Source of the DNA: Halalkalibacter krulwichiae
GTDB taxonomy: Bacteria > Bacillota > Bacilli > Bacillales > Bacillaceae_D
Assembly: GCF_002109385.1 (NCBI RefSeq)
Contig: NZ_CP020814.1
Span: 3,867,501-3,931,500, forward strand
Direction of reading: 5' to 3'
Length of the DNA stretch: 64,000 nt
Positions 27,224-36,229 of the stretch are shown piece by piece (position 1 is the stretch's first letter; every line of letters starts with the position of its first letter). The notes beneath the pieces were generated by a model that was not told the origin of the DNA, did not search any database, and saw only the letters and a list, made by a program, of their open reading frames with translations. A program made the position numbers and the translations under genes.

Positions 27224-28839
27224 TTAGTCCTGTTTCGTTTCTTCTGTTACAGCTGGCTTTACTGCTTTCTTGCGTCGTTTTTTCTTCCGTAGCGTCGTTT
27301 TTTTCGCGGCCTTCTTCGTTCCGCCTACACTTTCTGTATAGAGCGCTACTGCTTCAGCTGGATCTCCATCAAAGCGAACTTGTCCTCTTTCCATCCAGAT
27401 GACACGCGTACAAATTTTCTCAACAAATCTCATGCTATGAGAGACGATAATGACGGCTTTCGCGCTTTCCATCATATCTTGAATTCGCTCACTTGCCTTT
27501 TGCTTGAATGCCATATCGCCTGTCGACAACGCCTCATCAATAATGAAGATATCTGGTTGAAGAGTCGCCGCGATACTGAAACCTAAACGAGCCTGCATCC
27601 CGCTTGAATATTCCTTTACCGGCTTATCAATCGCTTGCTTAAGCTGTGAAAATTCAACGATTTCCGGGTAGTCGGCTTCAATTTTTTCTTTTGGAATCCC
27701 AAGCAACATTCCATTTAAATAAATATTATCTCTTCCTGATAATTGAGCATTGAATCCTGTCCCATATCCTAATAAGGAAGTTGTCTCTCCATCAAGTTTG
27801 ATGTTTCCTTCATCAGGAGTCAGGATGTTTGTCATTAGTTTACACAATGTACTTTTACCAGCACCATTGTGACCAATAACTCCAACAACTTCTCCTTCTT
27901 TCACTTCAAAACTTACATTCTTAAGCGCCCAAAACGTATCTTTTTTCACGTTGTAAGCTACACCAACATTTTCAGCTTTGACCACTGTTTTGTCTTTCAT
28001 GTTCAGTGTTGTTTTTTCAATATCAAGCCTTTTTCGTTTTCTACGTGCTTTAACAGGAACAGACGCTTTATACATTTCAACGACTTCTTTTGGGTCTCCC
28101 ACTTGACGAATGACCCCTTTATCTAACCAGACTAAGCGATCACAATTTTTTTCTGCGAAGCGAAGCGAATGAGTTACAAGAACAACCATTTTGGCTTTTG
28201 CAACAAGCTCCTTCATCTTTTCAGCTGCTTTCTTACTAAAAGCAGCATCTCCAGTGTTAAGGGCTTCATCTAAAATTAAAATCTCTGGCTCTAAAAAAGA
28301 AGCCACACTAAATCCTAGCCGTGCTTTCATTCCACTAGAATAAGTTTTCATAGGTTGATCAAGGAACTTTCCAAGTTCAGAGAACTCATGAATTTCGTCA
28401 ATGAATTCATTGATCTTCGCTTTTTCAATTCCGAGCATCATTCCGTTTAAATAAACGTTCTCACGCCCTGTTAGTTCCTTATTGAATCCCATACCAAGTG
28501 AGAACAAGGCAGAAACTCGGCCATCAACCATTAACTCCCCTTCATCAGGGGTAAGAATTCCAGAGATCATTTTACATAGAGTCGTTTTCCCTGAACCATT
28601 TGAACCAATGATTCCAAGGATTTCACCTTGATAGCCTGTCAGATTTAAATTTCGTAAAGGCCAAAAAACTTTATCCTTTTGCTCTTGATCTTCTTTCTTT
28701 TTTTAAACAAGTTAATGACATGCGATTTATAGTCATCCTTCTGCTGAGCATTGAAGGCTACTCCTAAGTTATCTAGCCGTAACACCACTTCTCTAGCTTC
28801 AGCAGATGGATTGTTTGAGTTGTTTTCGGTTACTGACAT
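27224..28839 (-). pseudogene. Tandem ABC ATPase of a polysaccharide/teichoic acid exporter, with a one-base frameshift
   Basis: The gene encodes two fused nucleotide-binding domains of the TagH/Wzt/RfbB export type. It begins MSVTENNSNN at 28839 with SD AGAGGGG. Domain 1 is split by a frameshift at a run of seven A's (28698-28704). Adding one A joins ...FKKKKEDQEQKDK to VFWPLRNLNL and on to the Walker A GIIGSNGSGKTT. Domain 1 then continues with YSSGMKARLGF and EILILDEAL. Domain 2 is intact (GVIGHNGAGKST, YSSGMQARLGF, IFIIDEALSTGD). A Lys-rich tail ends the protein. The downstream frame alone would start at Met 28570, past Walker A. The rest is well conserved, so this may be a sequencing error, phase variation or slippage rather than a dead gene. 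The product should energise the adjacent permease. Confidence 0.82.
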
Positions 28840-28853
28840 ATGAAACCCCTCTT

Positions 28854-29639
28854 TTATAATGCTTTTATAATTTTGTGTTCGTTGCGGCTATAGAAATACA
28901 GTAGAATGGCTATGACGACCGCAGAAGACAGCGCAATGACAAGCAATCCGCCAAACTGTGGATTCGTCTGATACATTAATACAGCCCGATAAGAATCTAA
29001 TATGATCGCAACAGGGTTAATCGCCACAAGCCAGCTATACTCAGCAGGCAAGCGTCCACCCTCCCAAATAATTGGCGATGCATAGAAGAAAACCCTAAGT
29101 ACATGAGATAGAATGTTATCAATATCTCGTACAAAAACACAAATATAGGCTACAAATAGACTTATAGCCAACAAGAACACTAATTGCACCAATATAATAA
29201 GTGGTAAATACACGACCTGCCAACCTGGCATCACCCCAAAAATAATTAGGAAAATCGCGATGACAACTAACCCAAAAACAAAGTTCACAACTTGAGTCGA
29301 AGAAGCTGCAAGTGGGAAAATTGATTTAGGCAAGTACACTTGGTTGATAATCGAAGAATGTTTCACAATCGCCCGTGCTGATGTATTCACCGTTGTATTC
29401 ATCCAACGCCAGCCAATCAGCCCGATGACAAGAAAGACAGCAAAGTTCTCGCCGCCTCGCCCCAAAATAATACCGACTAAAAAATAATAAACGGCTACAT
29501 TTAATAACGGATCTAACAACCACCAGAAATACCCTAAATAGCTATTTCGATGCTCTGCCTTTAATCCAGATTTCACAAGATATATTAATAGATCTTTTCT
29601 TTTCAGAATTTCGTTTATATACTCACGCATAAATTTCAT
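28854..29639 (-). CDS. ABC-2 type polysaccharide export permease (TagG/Wzm type)
   Basis: 261 residues with six predicted membrane helices. It starts with the cytoplasmic amphipathic region typical of Wzm/TagG (DLLIYLVKSGLKAEHRNSYLG), followed by FWWLLDPLLNVAVYYFLVG and, late, YASPIIWEGGRLP and NPVAIILDSYRAVL. Pairs with the tandem ATPase 14 bp downstream to move a lipid-linked polymer across the membrane. SD GGCGG is five bases before the ATG at 29639. First gene of the export/ATP-grasp operon, with its own promoter at 29704-29732. Confidence 0.92.
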   Translation of the reverse strand: MKFMREYINEILKRKDLLIYLVKSGLKAEHRNSYLGYFWWLLDPLLNVAVYYFLVGIILGRGGENFAVFLVIGLIGWRWMNTTVNTSARAIVKHSSIINQVYLPKSIFPLAASSTQVVNFVFGLVVIAIFLIIFGVMPGWQVVYLPLIILVQLVFLLAISLFVAYICVFVRDIDNILSHVLRVFFYASPIIWEGGRLPAEYSWLVAINPVAIILDSYRAVLMYQTNPQFGGLLVIALSSAVVIAILLYFYSRNEHKIIKAL

Positions 29640-29703
29640 TTACACCGCCATTCAATTGAATAGAAATAAGAGGACTTGTATTTCGGTCCTACAAATTCTA
29701 CTT

Positions 29704-29732
29704 ATTATACATAGTCCCAATCTCCATGTATA
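29704..29732 (-). promoter_or_regulatory. Candidate SigA promoter of the export/ATP-grasp operon
   Basis: On the minus strand TATACA, 17 bases, then TATAAT. It lies about 65 bases before the permease start, between it and the upstream glycosyltransferase gene. Confidence 0.55.
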
Positions 29733-29758
29733 GATGCTTCACAAAAATTTCGTTTCAG

Positions 29759-30538
29759 CTATGCTTGATATTTCTTTAATTTAAAATAAACATAATGGAT
29801 GAAGTACCATATACTTTTTGCTAAACCAATCTTTTCAATTTTCCGGTACACATACCAATTTTGCTTAGCCATCTTTATTTTATTACTGGAAATCGATTGT
29901 TCAACGACACGATATTTCGCTAACGGTTCTTTAAGTCCGTAAGCTGTAAAACCTCTTTTCGTTAAGTCAAGCCATAGTACGTAATCCTGACGTGTACGAA
30001 TGTTCACCATCTCAATGTCTCCAATTGCCTCTTTATCAAGCATAACCGTTAGACATCCAATGACGTTGTTTTTCAAAAGTTCCTCATAGGTCACTTGATC
30101 AGGAACTCCAATGGTTGTACCCGTATTCTCACCTGCTTCATTAATGACATGATAAGCAGAAAACGAAAACGCAATTTGCTGATCAACCATAAACTGAAGT
30201 TGCTTCTCCAACTTATTTGGAAGCCATTGATCATCACTATCTAAGAAAGCAAGAAAACGGCCCTTCGCATTGTTAATTGCTGTATTTCGAGTGATCGCTG
30301 GTCCACTATTTTCTGTTAACTTGATCAGCTTAATTCTTTCATCTTGTTCCATATACGTTTGAACAAGCTCTACCGTTTCGTCCTTGGAACAATCATCAAC
30401 AATGATCATCTCCCAGTGACGGTACGTTTGAGCAAGCACTGATTTCATTGTCTCTTCAATAAAACTTTCAGAATTGTAAGCTGGTGTAATAATAGAAATT
30501 AACGGAGTTCTCTTCTCATTTTGCACATTTATCACCAT
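29759..30538 (-). CDS. Family 2 glycosyltransferase
   Basis: 259 residues, a typical short GT2 of polysaccharide clusters. It shows ISIITPAYNSESFIEETM, the UDP-binding IIVDDCSKDETVELV and the metal-binding LDSDDQW, then TRQDYVLWLDL in the acceptor region. No membrane segment. It follows the GT4 gene by two bases and lacks a clear Shine-Dalgarno, so it is probably translated by coupling. Adds a sugar to the growing lipid-linked unit; donor and acceptor cannot be read from sequence. Confidence 0.9.
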   Translation of the reverse strand: MVINVQNEKRTPLISIITPAYNSESFIEETMKSVLAQTYRHWEMIIVDDCSKDETVELVQTYMEQDERIKLIKLTENSGPAITRNTAINNAKGRFLAFLDSDDQWLPNKLEKQLQFMVDQQIAFSFSAYHVINEAGENTGTTIGVPDQVTYEELLKNNVIGCLTVMLDKEAIGDIEMVNIRTRQDYVLWLDLTKRGFTAYGLKEPLAKYRVVEQSISSNKIKMAKQNWYVYRKIEKIGLAKSIWYFIHYVYFKLKKYQA

Positions 30539-30540
30539 TA

Positions 30541-31701
30541 TTAAAAGTTTCTTTGCTTAAATGACTCAGTTTGATCCTGTGCCAATTCTAACTCCTGATA
30601 CCACTGAACAAGCTTTTCAGCTTCTTTGTCCCAGTTCAACTGTTCCCTGACAGATTTTTTTCCATTTTCGCCCATATTCCATGCTTCCTCTGGATGCGTT
30701 CTTATATACTCAATTGCTGCCTTTAATTCCGTATCATTCGTTGGATCGACTGCGATTCCGCAGCGATGTGTCTCGACAAATTGCTTCCAAACAGGGAAGT
30801 TTGAGCAAATAATCGGTAGCCCGTAGCTCATATATTCAAAGAACTTCGTCAGTTCTTTTTTCATATAGTGATCATCTCTTGGAAAAAGCGCAATCCCAGC
30901 TAACCAATTTCTTGAGCTGTAGGCTTGGTCAATTTCGTCTTTTGGAACATAACGATCAATGCCTTCAATCTTCACTTGGCTACGATAATCACCAGCTTGT
31001 TCCAACATATTCTCAGCTAAATGCTTCGGACATTTCCCATAGAAATGAATCGACATCGACGGGTCGACAACTGGTATTCTCGCCTGCAAAAGAGCCCCTC
31101 TTTCAACAGAGACATTTCCTGTATAAATGATTTCGTCAACAACCGGCTCTTTCGTCTTCCTAGCTGTCCTTGCTTCTGGATTCAAGATCGGATAATTTAA
31201 GACACATGTGCCTCTTGGGTATTTCTCTTTATAGTACTTTTCCGCTAAGCATAACTCTAACTTTTGGGCAAAGATTCCCTCGATGGTACGGTACGCTTTG
31301 GCGATTAGCTTCCGCATTGGCTTCTTTATATAATCCTTTTGCATGATACTCGTTTCATAGTCTTCGTGAATATCATAAATGACGACATTGTCTTTTTTCT
31401 TTAAAAGCCAAGCTACAGGAAGCAGCTCAGGGTCATGAATTTGATAGAAATCAGCCTTTTGTTTCTTTGCTGCTTTGTACGCTTCAACTGTCGAGAGCAG
31501 CATTCTTAAAATCTTGTTTTTTCGTTTTGTGATCGAGACGACATTGACATTGCTTTCTTTAATGGTCTCTTTTCCGTCCGGTGCGATTAACGTTACATCA
31601 TAGCCTGCCTCTTGAAGAGACTGACATTCTTTATAATAAATTCGCGGGTCTAATGGATGGTGTACCGTTGTAATGTGTACAACCTTTTTTCGATTAGTCA
31701 T
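30541..31701 (-). CDS. Family 4 glycosyltransferase
   Basis: 386 residues of GT-B fold. The N-terminal domain begins VVHITTVHHPLDPRIYYKEC, includes DFYQIHDPELLPVAWLL and IYDIHEDYET, and the C-terminal domain has EIIYTGNVSVERG and FFEYMSYGLPIICSNFP, with the donor-binding region nearby. Part of a three-gene glycosyltransferase run (GT4-GT4-GT2) on the minus strand. SD AGGAAGAG is upstream. The HHPLDPRI start resembles enzymes that add sugars to polyprenyl-linked intermediates, but its donor is unknown. Confidence 0.88.
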   Translation of the reverse strand: MTNRKKVVHITTVHHPLDPRIYYKECQSLQEAGYDVTLIAPDGKETIKESNVNVVSITKRKNKILRMLLSTVEAYKAAKKQKADFYQIHDPELLPVAWLLKKKDNVVIYDIHEDYETSIMQKDYIKKPMRKLIAKAYRTIEGIFAQKLELCLAEKYYKEKYPRGTCVLNYPILNPEARTARKTKEPVVDEIIYTGNVSVERGALLQARIPVVDPSMSIHFYGKCPKHLAENMLEQAGDYRSQVKIEGIDRYVPKDEIDQAYSSRNWLAGIALFPRDDHYMKKELTKFFEYMSYGLPIICSNFPVWKQFVETHRCGIAVDPTNDTELKAAIEYIRTHPEEAWNMGENGKKSVREQLNWDKEAEKLVQWYQELELAQDQTESFKQRNF

Positions 31702-31734
31702 CGCTTCACTCTTCCTTGTTCATCAATTAATGGT

Positions 31735-32856
31735 TTATTGTTTCGATAAAGTCGATAAAAATAGTTGTTCATACTGCTTCACAATTTGTTTCGCGTCAAA
31801 GTCTCGTGCTCGTGCATATCCTTTTTCAATAATTTGCAAACGCTCTTGTTCACTTACGGATAACACCTTAAGCATTTCTCCAGCCATTTGTTCGTCATTC
31901 CCAACGTCACATAGCGCTCCAAACTCACCGAAATTTAATACTTCTTCCGGCCCACTTTTACAATTGGTTGAGACAACAGGCGTACCTGTCGCTAGCGCTT
32001 CAGCAATCACATGACTGAACCCTTCATGCTTTGAAGACAAAACAAAGAGGTCGGCTTTTGTAAAGTAGCTGTATGGATTGCTTTGGAATCCGATGAAATG
32101 AACGCGATCTAAAACAGACAATTCTCTCGCAAGTTCCATGAGCTCTTCCTTTAAAGGTCCTTCACCCAATATGACTAAACGGCTGCTTATTTCGTTGTTC
32201 ACTTTCGCAAAGGCTTTGACTAACGTGCGTTGATCTTTCTGTTCAACGAGACGGCCAGCTGTAATAATTACCTTATCATCGGTAAGAAAAAGCGCTTCAT
32301 GCTCGGGGTCAATCTTCCCGTGCTCGACTTTGTCATTAATGCTATTTAAATCAACTGGATTGTAAATCACTTCAATCCGCTCTGGCTTCACCTTATAGCG
32401 GTTGACTAGATTTGCTTTTACACCCTCTGATAATGAAACGATTTGATCAGATGTTTTGTACACCATCCCGAACCCAAGCAACTGCATATTTTCACGGAGA
32501 CTTCCACCTAAATTGTCTGCTTCCCGAATGACGCTTTTCACCTTAGAGAAAGAAAGCTTACTTGCGATAATCGCAATCGTATTCACCCTTGGAATCGTAC
32601 TGAAAGCTACGTCGATACCCTCTTCTTTAATGATTTTTGCTAGACGCAAAATGGAACGGCTTAACCGTTTTGTATCCAACTTGATAAATTTCACATCATC
32701 TTTTAACTCTTTTTCATAAGAGCCATCAAAATTCAACGTCACAAGGTAGGGCTCAAATTTGCTACGGTCTAAATTATTGATAATATTCAACAATGTTCGA
32801 GCCGCTCCGCCACCACCCATTTGATAGATAAAAAATAAGATCTTCACTTTTTTCAT
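31735..32856 (-). CDS. Family 4 glycosyltransferase
   Basis: 373 residues, GT-B fold. The N-terminal glycine-rich loop is YQMGGGGAARTLLNI. The C-terminal nucleotide-sugar domain shows ITAGRLVEQKDQRTLVKAF, RLVILGEGPLKEEL, VHFIGFQSNPY and the donor-binding SKHEGFSHVIAEALATGTPVV with the E-x7-E pattern. First gene of the glycosyltransferase run; 33 bp separate it from the next. Only a weak AAAGG precedes the ATG. Probably extends the polymer unit exported by the downstream ABC pair. Confidence 0.9.
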   Translation of the reverse strand: MKKVKILFFIYQMGGGGAARTLLNIINNLDRSKFEPYLVTLNFDGSYEKELKDDVKFIKLDTKRLSRSILRLAKIIKEEGIDVAFSTIPRVNTIAIIASKLSFSKVKSVIREADNLGGSLRENMQLLGFGMVYKTSDQIVSLSEGVKANLVNRYKVKPERIEVIYNPVDLNSINDKVEHGKIDPEHEALFLTDDKVIITAGRLVEQKDQRTLVKAFAKVNNEISSRLVILGEGPLKEELMELARELSVLDRVHFIGFQSNPYSYFTKADLFVLSSKHEGFSHVIAEALATGTPVVSTNCKSGPEEVLNFGEFGALCDVGNDEQMAGEMLKVLSVSEQERLQIIEKGYARARDFDAKQIVKQYEQLFLSTLSKQ

Positions 32857-33069
32857 TGAAACGACCGGCCTTTCTTCTATATGAAGATTTCTTGAAATAG
32901 CTGTTACTATACTTATTCTGCTCTTTGCAAACGATAGCTAATCGATTATATCATATTTCCGTTTTCGAGTACTCGTCCGAAAAGAGTTCGTCATGCCATG
33001 CGTTCACAACAAACAGTCGACTTTTCTCCTAAGAATAATCGACAAATCTCACTTTTTTCCTACGTTCCC

Positions 33070-33098
33070 TTCCGAAATCTGGCAAACTTCTTTATAAT
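33070..33098 (+). promoter_or_regulatory. Candidate SigA promoter of the TPR/SGNH gene pair
   Basis: A perfect TATAAT lies at 33093-33098, about 45 bases before the start codon. The -35 region (TTCCGA, 17-base spacer) is weak. Confidence 0.45.
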
Positions 33099-33141
33099 AG
33101 ACCTATTATCATAGCTATGTTTAAAAGAAAAGAGGGTTAAC

Positions 33142-34752
33142 ATGCCTAAGAAAATTGTCATCCCTTCCCTTAGTATTATCATCCTTTTTTTTGCTGGCGT
33201 TTTGCTTCTATTCCCTTTTGAATCGAGTGGCCAAATTAAGCAACTTGAGCAGAAAGCGACGACCGCTTTTGATCAAGCGAACTTCGATGAAAGCATCTCT
33301 TATTATGAAGAAATTCTACAAGTAGATCCTCTCCATGTGAATGCTAGATTAGGCCTAGCCAAAAGCTATCACTCTATCGCAAAGCTTGAACGAGCAGAAA
33401 TGACACTTCTTGAAGGGATTGAACTCTTGCCTGATGAAGCTCGCTTTTACACGCACTTGTCAGACTTGTATGTCAGTCAATCTGATATCGTTTCAACTCT
33501 ATCAATTTTGAAGCAAGGCTTCGAGCAAACAAAAAGTGACGATTTTCAGGAAAAGTATGAAACGTTTCTATCGCAAATAACGATTGAAATCGAACGTCCT
33601 TTTATTCAAGTTGGACACAAGCGTGAGCTAAAGCTTGTTTGGTCCGATGAAAAAGAGCGAACACTGCCCATTGATGCAGAATGGACTGTATCCGATTCAG
33701 ATATAGCCAACCTTGATCTACAAGAAAAGGAAACATGGATGTTAACAGGAGAAGCGCCTGGCAGTATGACGGTGACAGCCGCAGCTGAAGATCTGACTCG
33801 TAAGCTTGAAGTTGAGATTAAAGATCAAGTCGTTGAAGAAATGGAATGGCTAACAGCTGAAGAACCAACAGTTATGCTGAATGAAACTCTTCCAATCACT
33901 CTTCAAGCATTTGATGCTAACGGAGAGAAGATGGACATCCGGCCAAACTGGTCTGTCAAAGGAGAACGTGGACTATTATCGGAAAGCAGCCATGACAATG
34001 AGATTCTCTTCTTAGCCTCAGAAGTTGGCACGGAAACCGTTGAAGCTGAAGTGGACGGATTAGAAATTTCACTTGAAATTGAAATAGTAGATGAGAATAT
34101 GCTTACCACCTATGTAACGGGAGATGGCACGGTTACTGCATTCCCAGCGAAAACTCATTATACATACGGAGAGACCATTGAATTACAGGCCGTTGCCGCA
34201 CCCGGCTGGACGTTCAAACATTGGACAGGCGACCTGACAGGATCAGTTGCTTCCCAAACCATTACGCTTGAACAGCCACTATCGATCGGCGCCGTGTTTG
34301 AACGAGATTTGCCATCTTTCACACTACAAATCTCAAAAAGCGGACAAGGAACGATCGTGCAAAGCACGCTAGATAATCCGATTCAAGAAGGAGAAACCGT
34401 GACGGTCACGGCTCGTCCGGATCCTGGATATGTCTTTGAGCGTTGGACGGGAACGCTATCAAGCTCTAATGCTTCGATTACCTTTACAATGGATCAATCC
34501 ATAAGTTTGCAAGCAGTATTTAAAAAGCAGGTAACAAGTTCACCACAACCTGCACAACAGGTGGAAAAACCACAACCACCACAAGGGAAGAAAGAAAGTG
34601 AAAGCGAAACGGAACAATCCAAACCCGTTCAAAAGCCAACAGAACCAGATGAAAAAGAGCCAGATGAAACACCTGAACAACCAGAAACGAAACCCGAACC
34701 AGTACCTGAGCCAAAGCCCGATCCTGATGAGGGTTCAGATGAAAGTGAATGA
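33142..34752 (+). CDS. Membrane-anchored TPR protein with two InlB-type B-repeats
   Basis: 536 residues. An N-terminal signal/anchor segment (about 7-27) is followed by two to three TPR helices (FDESISYYEEILQVDPLHVNARLGLAKSY region, about 40-130). Two Ig-like or Big2-like segments follow (about 150-320), then two divergent InlB B-repeats marked by GWTFKHWTGDLTG and GYVFERWTGTLSS. The last ~70 residues are a Pro/Glu/Lys-rich tail. The layout suggests a surface protein crossing the wall, with TPRs outside near the membrane. No LPXTG signal was seen, so anchoring is by the N-terminal helix. Followed by an SGNH-like gene after 27 bp, probably one operon. Function not recognised; binding or scaffolding is likely. 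Confidence 0.75.
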   Translation: MPKKIVIPSLSIIILFFAGVLLLFPFESSGQIKQLEQKATTAFDQANFDESISYYEEILQVDPLHVNARLGLAKSYHSIAKLERAEMTLLEGIELLPDEARFYTHLSDLYVSQSDIVSTLSILKQGFEQTKSDDFQEKYETFLSQITIEIERPFIQVGHKRELKLVWSDEKERTLPIDAEWTVSDSDIANLDLQEKETWMLTGEAPGSMTVTAAAEDLTRKLEVEIKDQVVEEMEWLTAEEPTVMLNETLPITLQAFDANGEKMDIRPNWSVKGERGLLSESSHDNEILFLASEVGTETVEAEVDGLEISLEIEIVDENMLTTYVTGDGTVTAFPAKTHYTYGETIELQAVAAPGWTFKHWTGDLTGSVASQTITLEQPLSIGAVFERDLPSFTLQISKSGQGTIVQSTLDNPIQEGETVTVTARPDPGYVFERWTGTLSSSNASITFTMDQSISLQAVFKKQVTSSPQPAQQVEKPQPPQGKKESESETEQSKPVQKPTEPDEKEPDETPEQPETKPEPVPEPKPDPDEGSDESE

Positions 34753-34779
34753 CACTCCTAGAAAGGTGGATGGAACATT

Positions 34780-35556
34780 TTGAAACTTTTTTTATACGCA
34801 GGCAGTATTGTTTTATCAATTGCGATTATTATCTTCGGAAACTTTTATTACAAAGGTAAGCTCGCCTCGATTGCCGAAGAATCTGCCGCCTACTCGGCTA
34901 CGATCGTAAAAGCAGATACGGAAATCTCTTCTGAAACGAGTGATGAAGATGGTGATAAAGAGGCAACAGGTCTTTTAAAAGACCTAATGAATGATCATGA
35001 ACATGTGAAAATAACTGTCTTTGGATCCAATTCAAATATATTGGATGATAATTCTGACCGCTCATGGCCTTATTTAGTAGAGACACAGCTTCAAAGCTAT
35101 CAAGATGCTAGTGAGATTACAACGGTAGTCATTGACGGAGAGCGCTCAACTTCGATTGAGATTCTAAACAGTGAATATCATAATGAGGTCATCGATAGCG
35201 ATCCTGATCTATTGTTATTTGAACCGTTTATTTTAAACGATAACGGCAATATTCGAATAGAAGATTCCATTGATGCCCTTGATCTAATGTTACAAAGGTT
35301 GACAAGCTCACTTCCTGAGACAACGATCGTCCTTTTACCAGCCAACCCACTGCCTGGTGCTGGTTTTTACTTGAGTCAAATTGAAGCGCTCGAAACCTAT
35401 GCGAAAGAACATGATTATTTATACGCGGATCACTGGACAGGTTGGCCGTCAACCGATGATTCGTCATTAGAAGATTACATCGAAAATGCTCGTCCAAATG
35501 AAGATGGCCATCAATTATGGGCGGATTCAATGGTTGAATTTTTAACAGCAGAATAG
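34780..35556 (+). CDS. Membrane-anchored SGNH/GDSL-like protein
   Basis: 258 residues: a short N-terminal membrane helix (MKLFLYAGSIVLSIAIIIFG), an acidic linker, and an SGNH-like alpha/beta domain. The block I serine sits in VFGSNSN instead of the usual GDS. Block V is NEDGHQLWADSM, with the Asp and His expected of the catalytic dyad. Members of the superfamily are esterases or acyltransferases acting on wall polysaccharide O-acetyl groups; here that is an inference. The start is TTG, with GAAAGGTGG nine bases upstream. A paralogue lies at 58782-59555, with the shared segments YLYADHW and a similar anchor. Confidence 0.75.
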   Translation: MKLFLYAGSIVLSIAIIIFGNFYYKGKLASIAEESAAYSATIVKADTEISSETSDEDGDKEATGLLKDLMNDHEHVKITVFGSNSNILDDNSDRSWPYLVETQLQSYQDASEITTVVIDGERSTSIEILNSEYHNEVIDSDPDLLLFEPFILNDNGNIRIEDSIDALDLMLQRLTSSLPETTIVLLPANPLPGAGFYLSQIEALETYAKEHDYLYADHWTGWPSTDDSSLEDYIENARPNEDGHQLWADSMVEFLTAE

Positions 35557-35563
35557 CAATGAG

Positions 35564-35599
35564 AGATGGTTTCTGATTAACAGAGATCATCTTTTTTTC
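35564..35599 (+). terminator. Terminator after the SGNH-like gene
   Basis: AGATGGTTTCTG pairs with CAGAGATCATCT (two wobble or mismatched pairs), followed by seven T's, a few bases after the stop. Confidence 0.7.
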
Positions 35600-35730
35600 T
35601 GCAAAAAATGGCGTCTTAGCAGGCATACTCCTTCTACTCACACCGAGCGAAAAAATTTTTTTGAATAAAAATGGATAATAATTCAATTTTATCAAATACT
35701 AAGAAAAACTAGCTGTGAGGTGTGACAGAA

Positions 35731-35889
35731 ATGGCCAAGTTATTCTGCAAAACATATGCATTGCTCCGCTTGATTGATGATAATGATTATGTAACGGACA
35801 AGATGTTAAAGTCTCTTATTTATTTGCAAAATAACCAAAGCTTCTCGTCCTCCTGCAACTGGCTCGGTGCTTTTGTCTATCTCATTTAA
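35731..35889 (+). CDS. Possible small protein of 52 residues
   Basis: An open frame from ATG with GTGAGG ten bases upstream, in an otherwise empty 670-bp gap. It reads MAKLFCKTYALLRLIDDND and ends FVYLI. It contains two Cys residues and a slightly hydrophobic C-terminus. No family recognised. It could be a chance frame. The rest of the gap to 36145 shows no gene. Confidence 0.3.
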   Translation: MAKLFCKTYALLRLIDDNDYVTDKMLKSLIYLQNNQSFSSSCNWLGAFVYLI

Positions 35890-36145
35890 GAAACTAGCGA
35901 TGAGTGATGGTAAAGCCATAAGAAATATTTTGCATATTGAAGAGATTGTTAAGTCTCGCTCTTATATGTTGCCACCACTCTTTTATTTTACCCATATATT
36001 TTCCAATTGCATGTTCTTGCCATAATAAATTTCGTTCTAATCAAACCCACGCTGTTCTAAAGCAAACTCCCTTCCTTTTCACCTAAGTAAAAACTCACTA
36101 TTTCAATTATTCTAAAATAACAAAAAAATAGTAATCTCTCTTTCT

Positions 36146-36161
36146 TCCTATTATAATAGGA
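36146..36161. promoter_or_regulatory. 16-bp palindrome over a TATAAT box upstream of the symporter gene
   Basis: TCCTATTATAATAGGA is perfectly self-complementary and contains TATAAT at 36152-36157. A weak -35 (TAGTAA) lies 17 bases upstream. It could be an operator overlapping the promoter of the symporter gene. Confidence 0.35.
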
Positions 36162-36229
36162 TAGTTGACAACGATTTCAACTGATTGATGTTAACAGACA
36201 ACATGACAATATAGGAGGAGAGCGCATTT

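Noticed and set aside
28698-28704. Programmed -1 frameshift at A-AAA-AAG
   Set aside because: The heptamer is not in the required codon phase and no stimulatory hairpin was seen. Simple slippage or an error remains possible.
28645-28839. Separate 64-residue gene
   Set aside because: It is the start of the tandem ATPase, cut off by the frameshift; the next frame continues the domain directly.
35228-35695. 155-codon minus frame opposite the SGNH-like gene
   Set aside because: Antisense to a recognised domain and no start signal.
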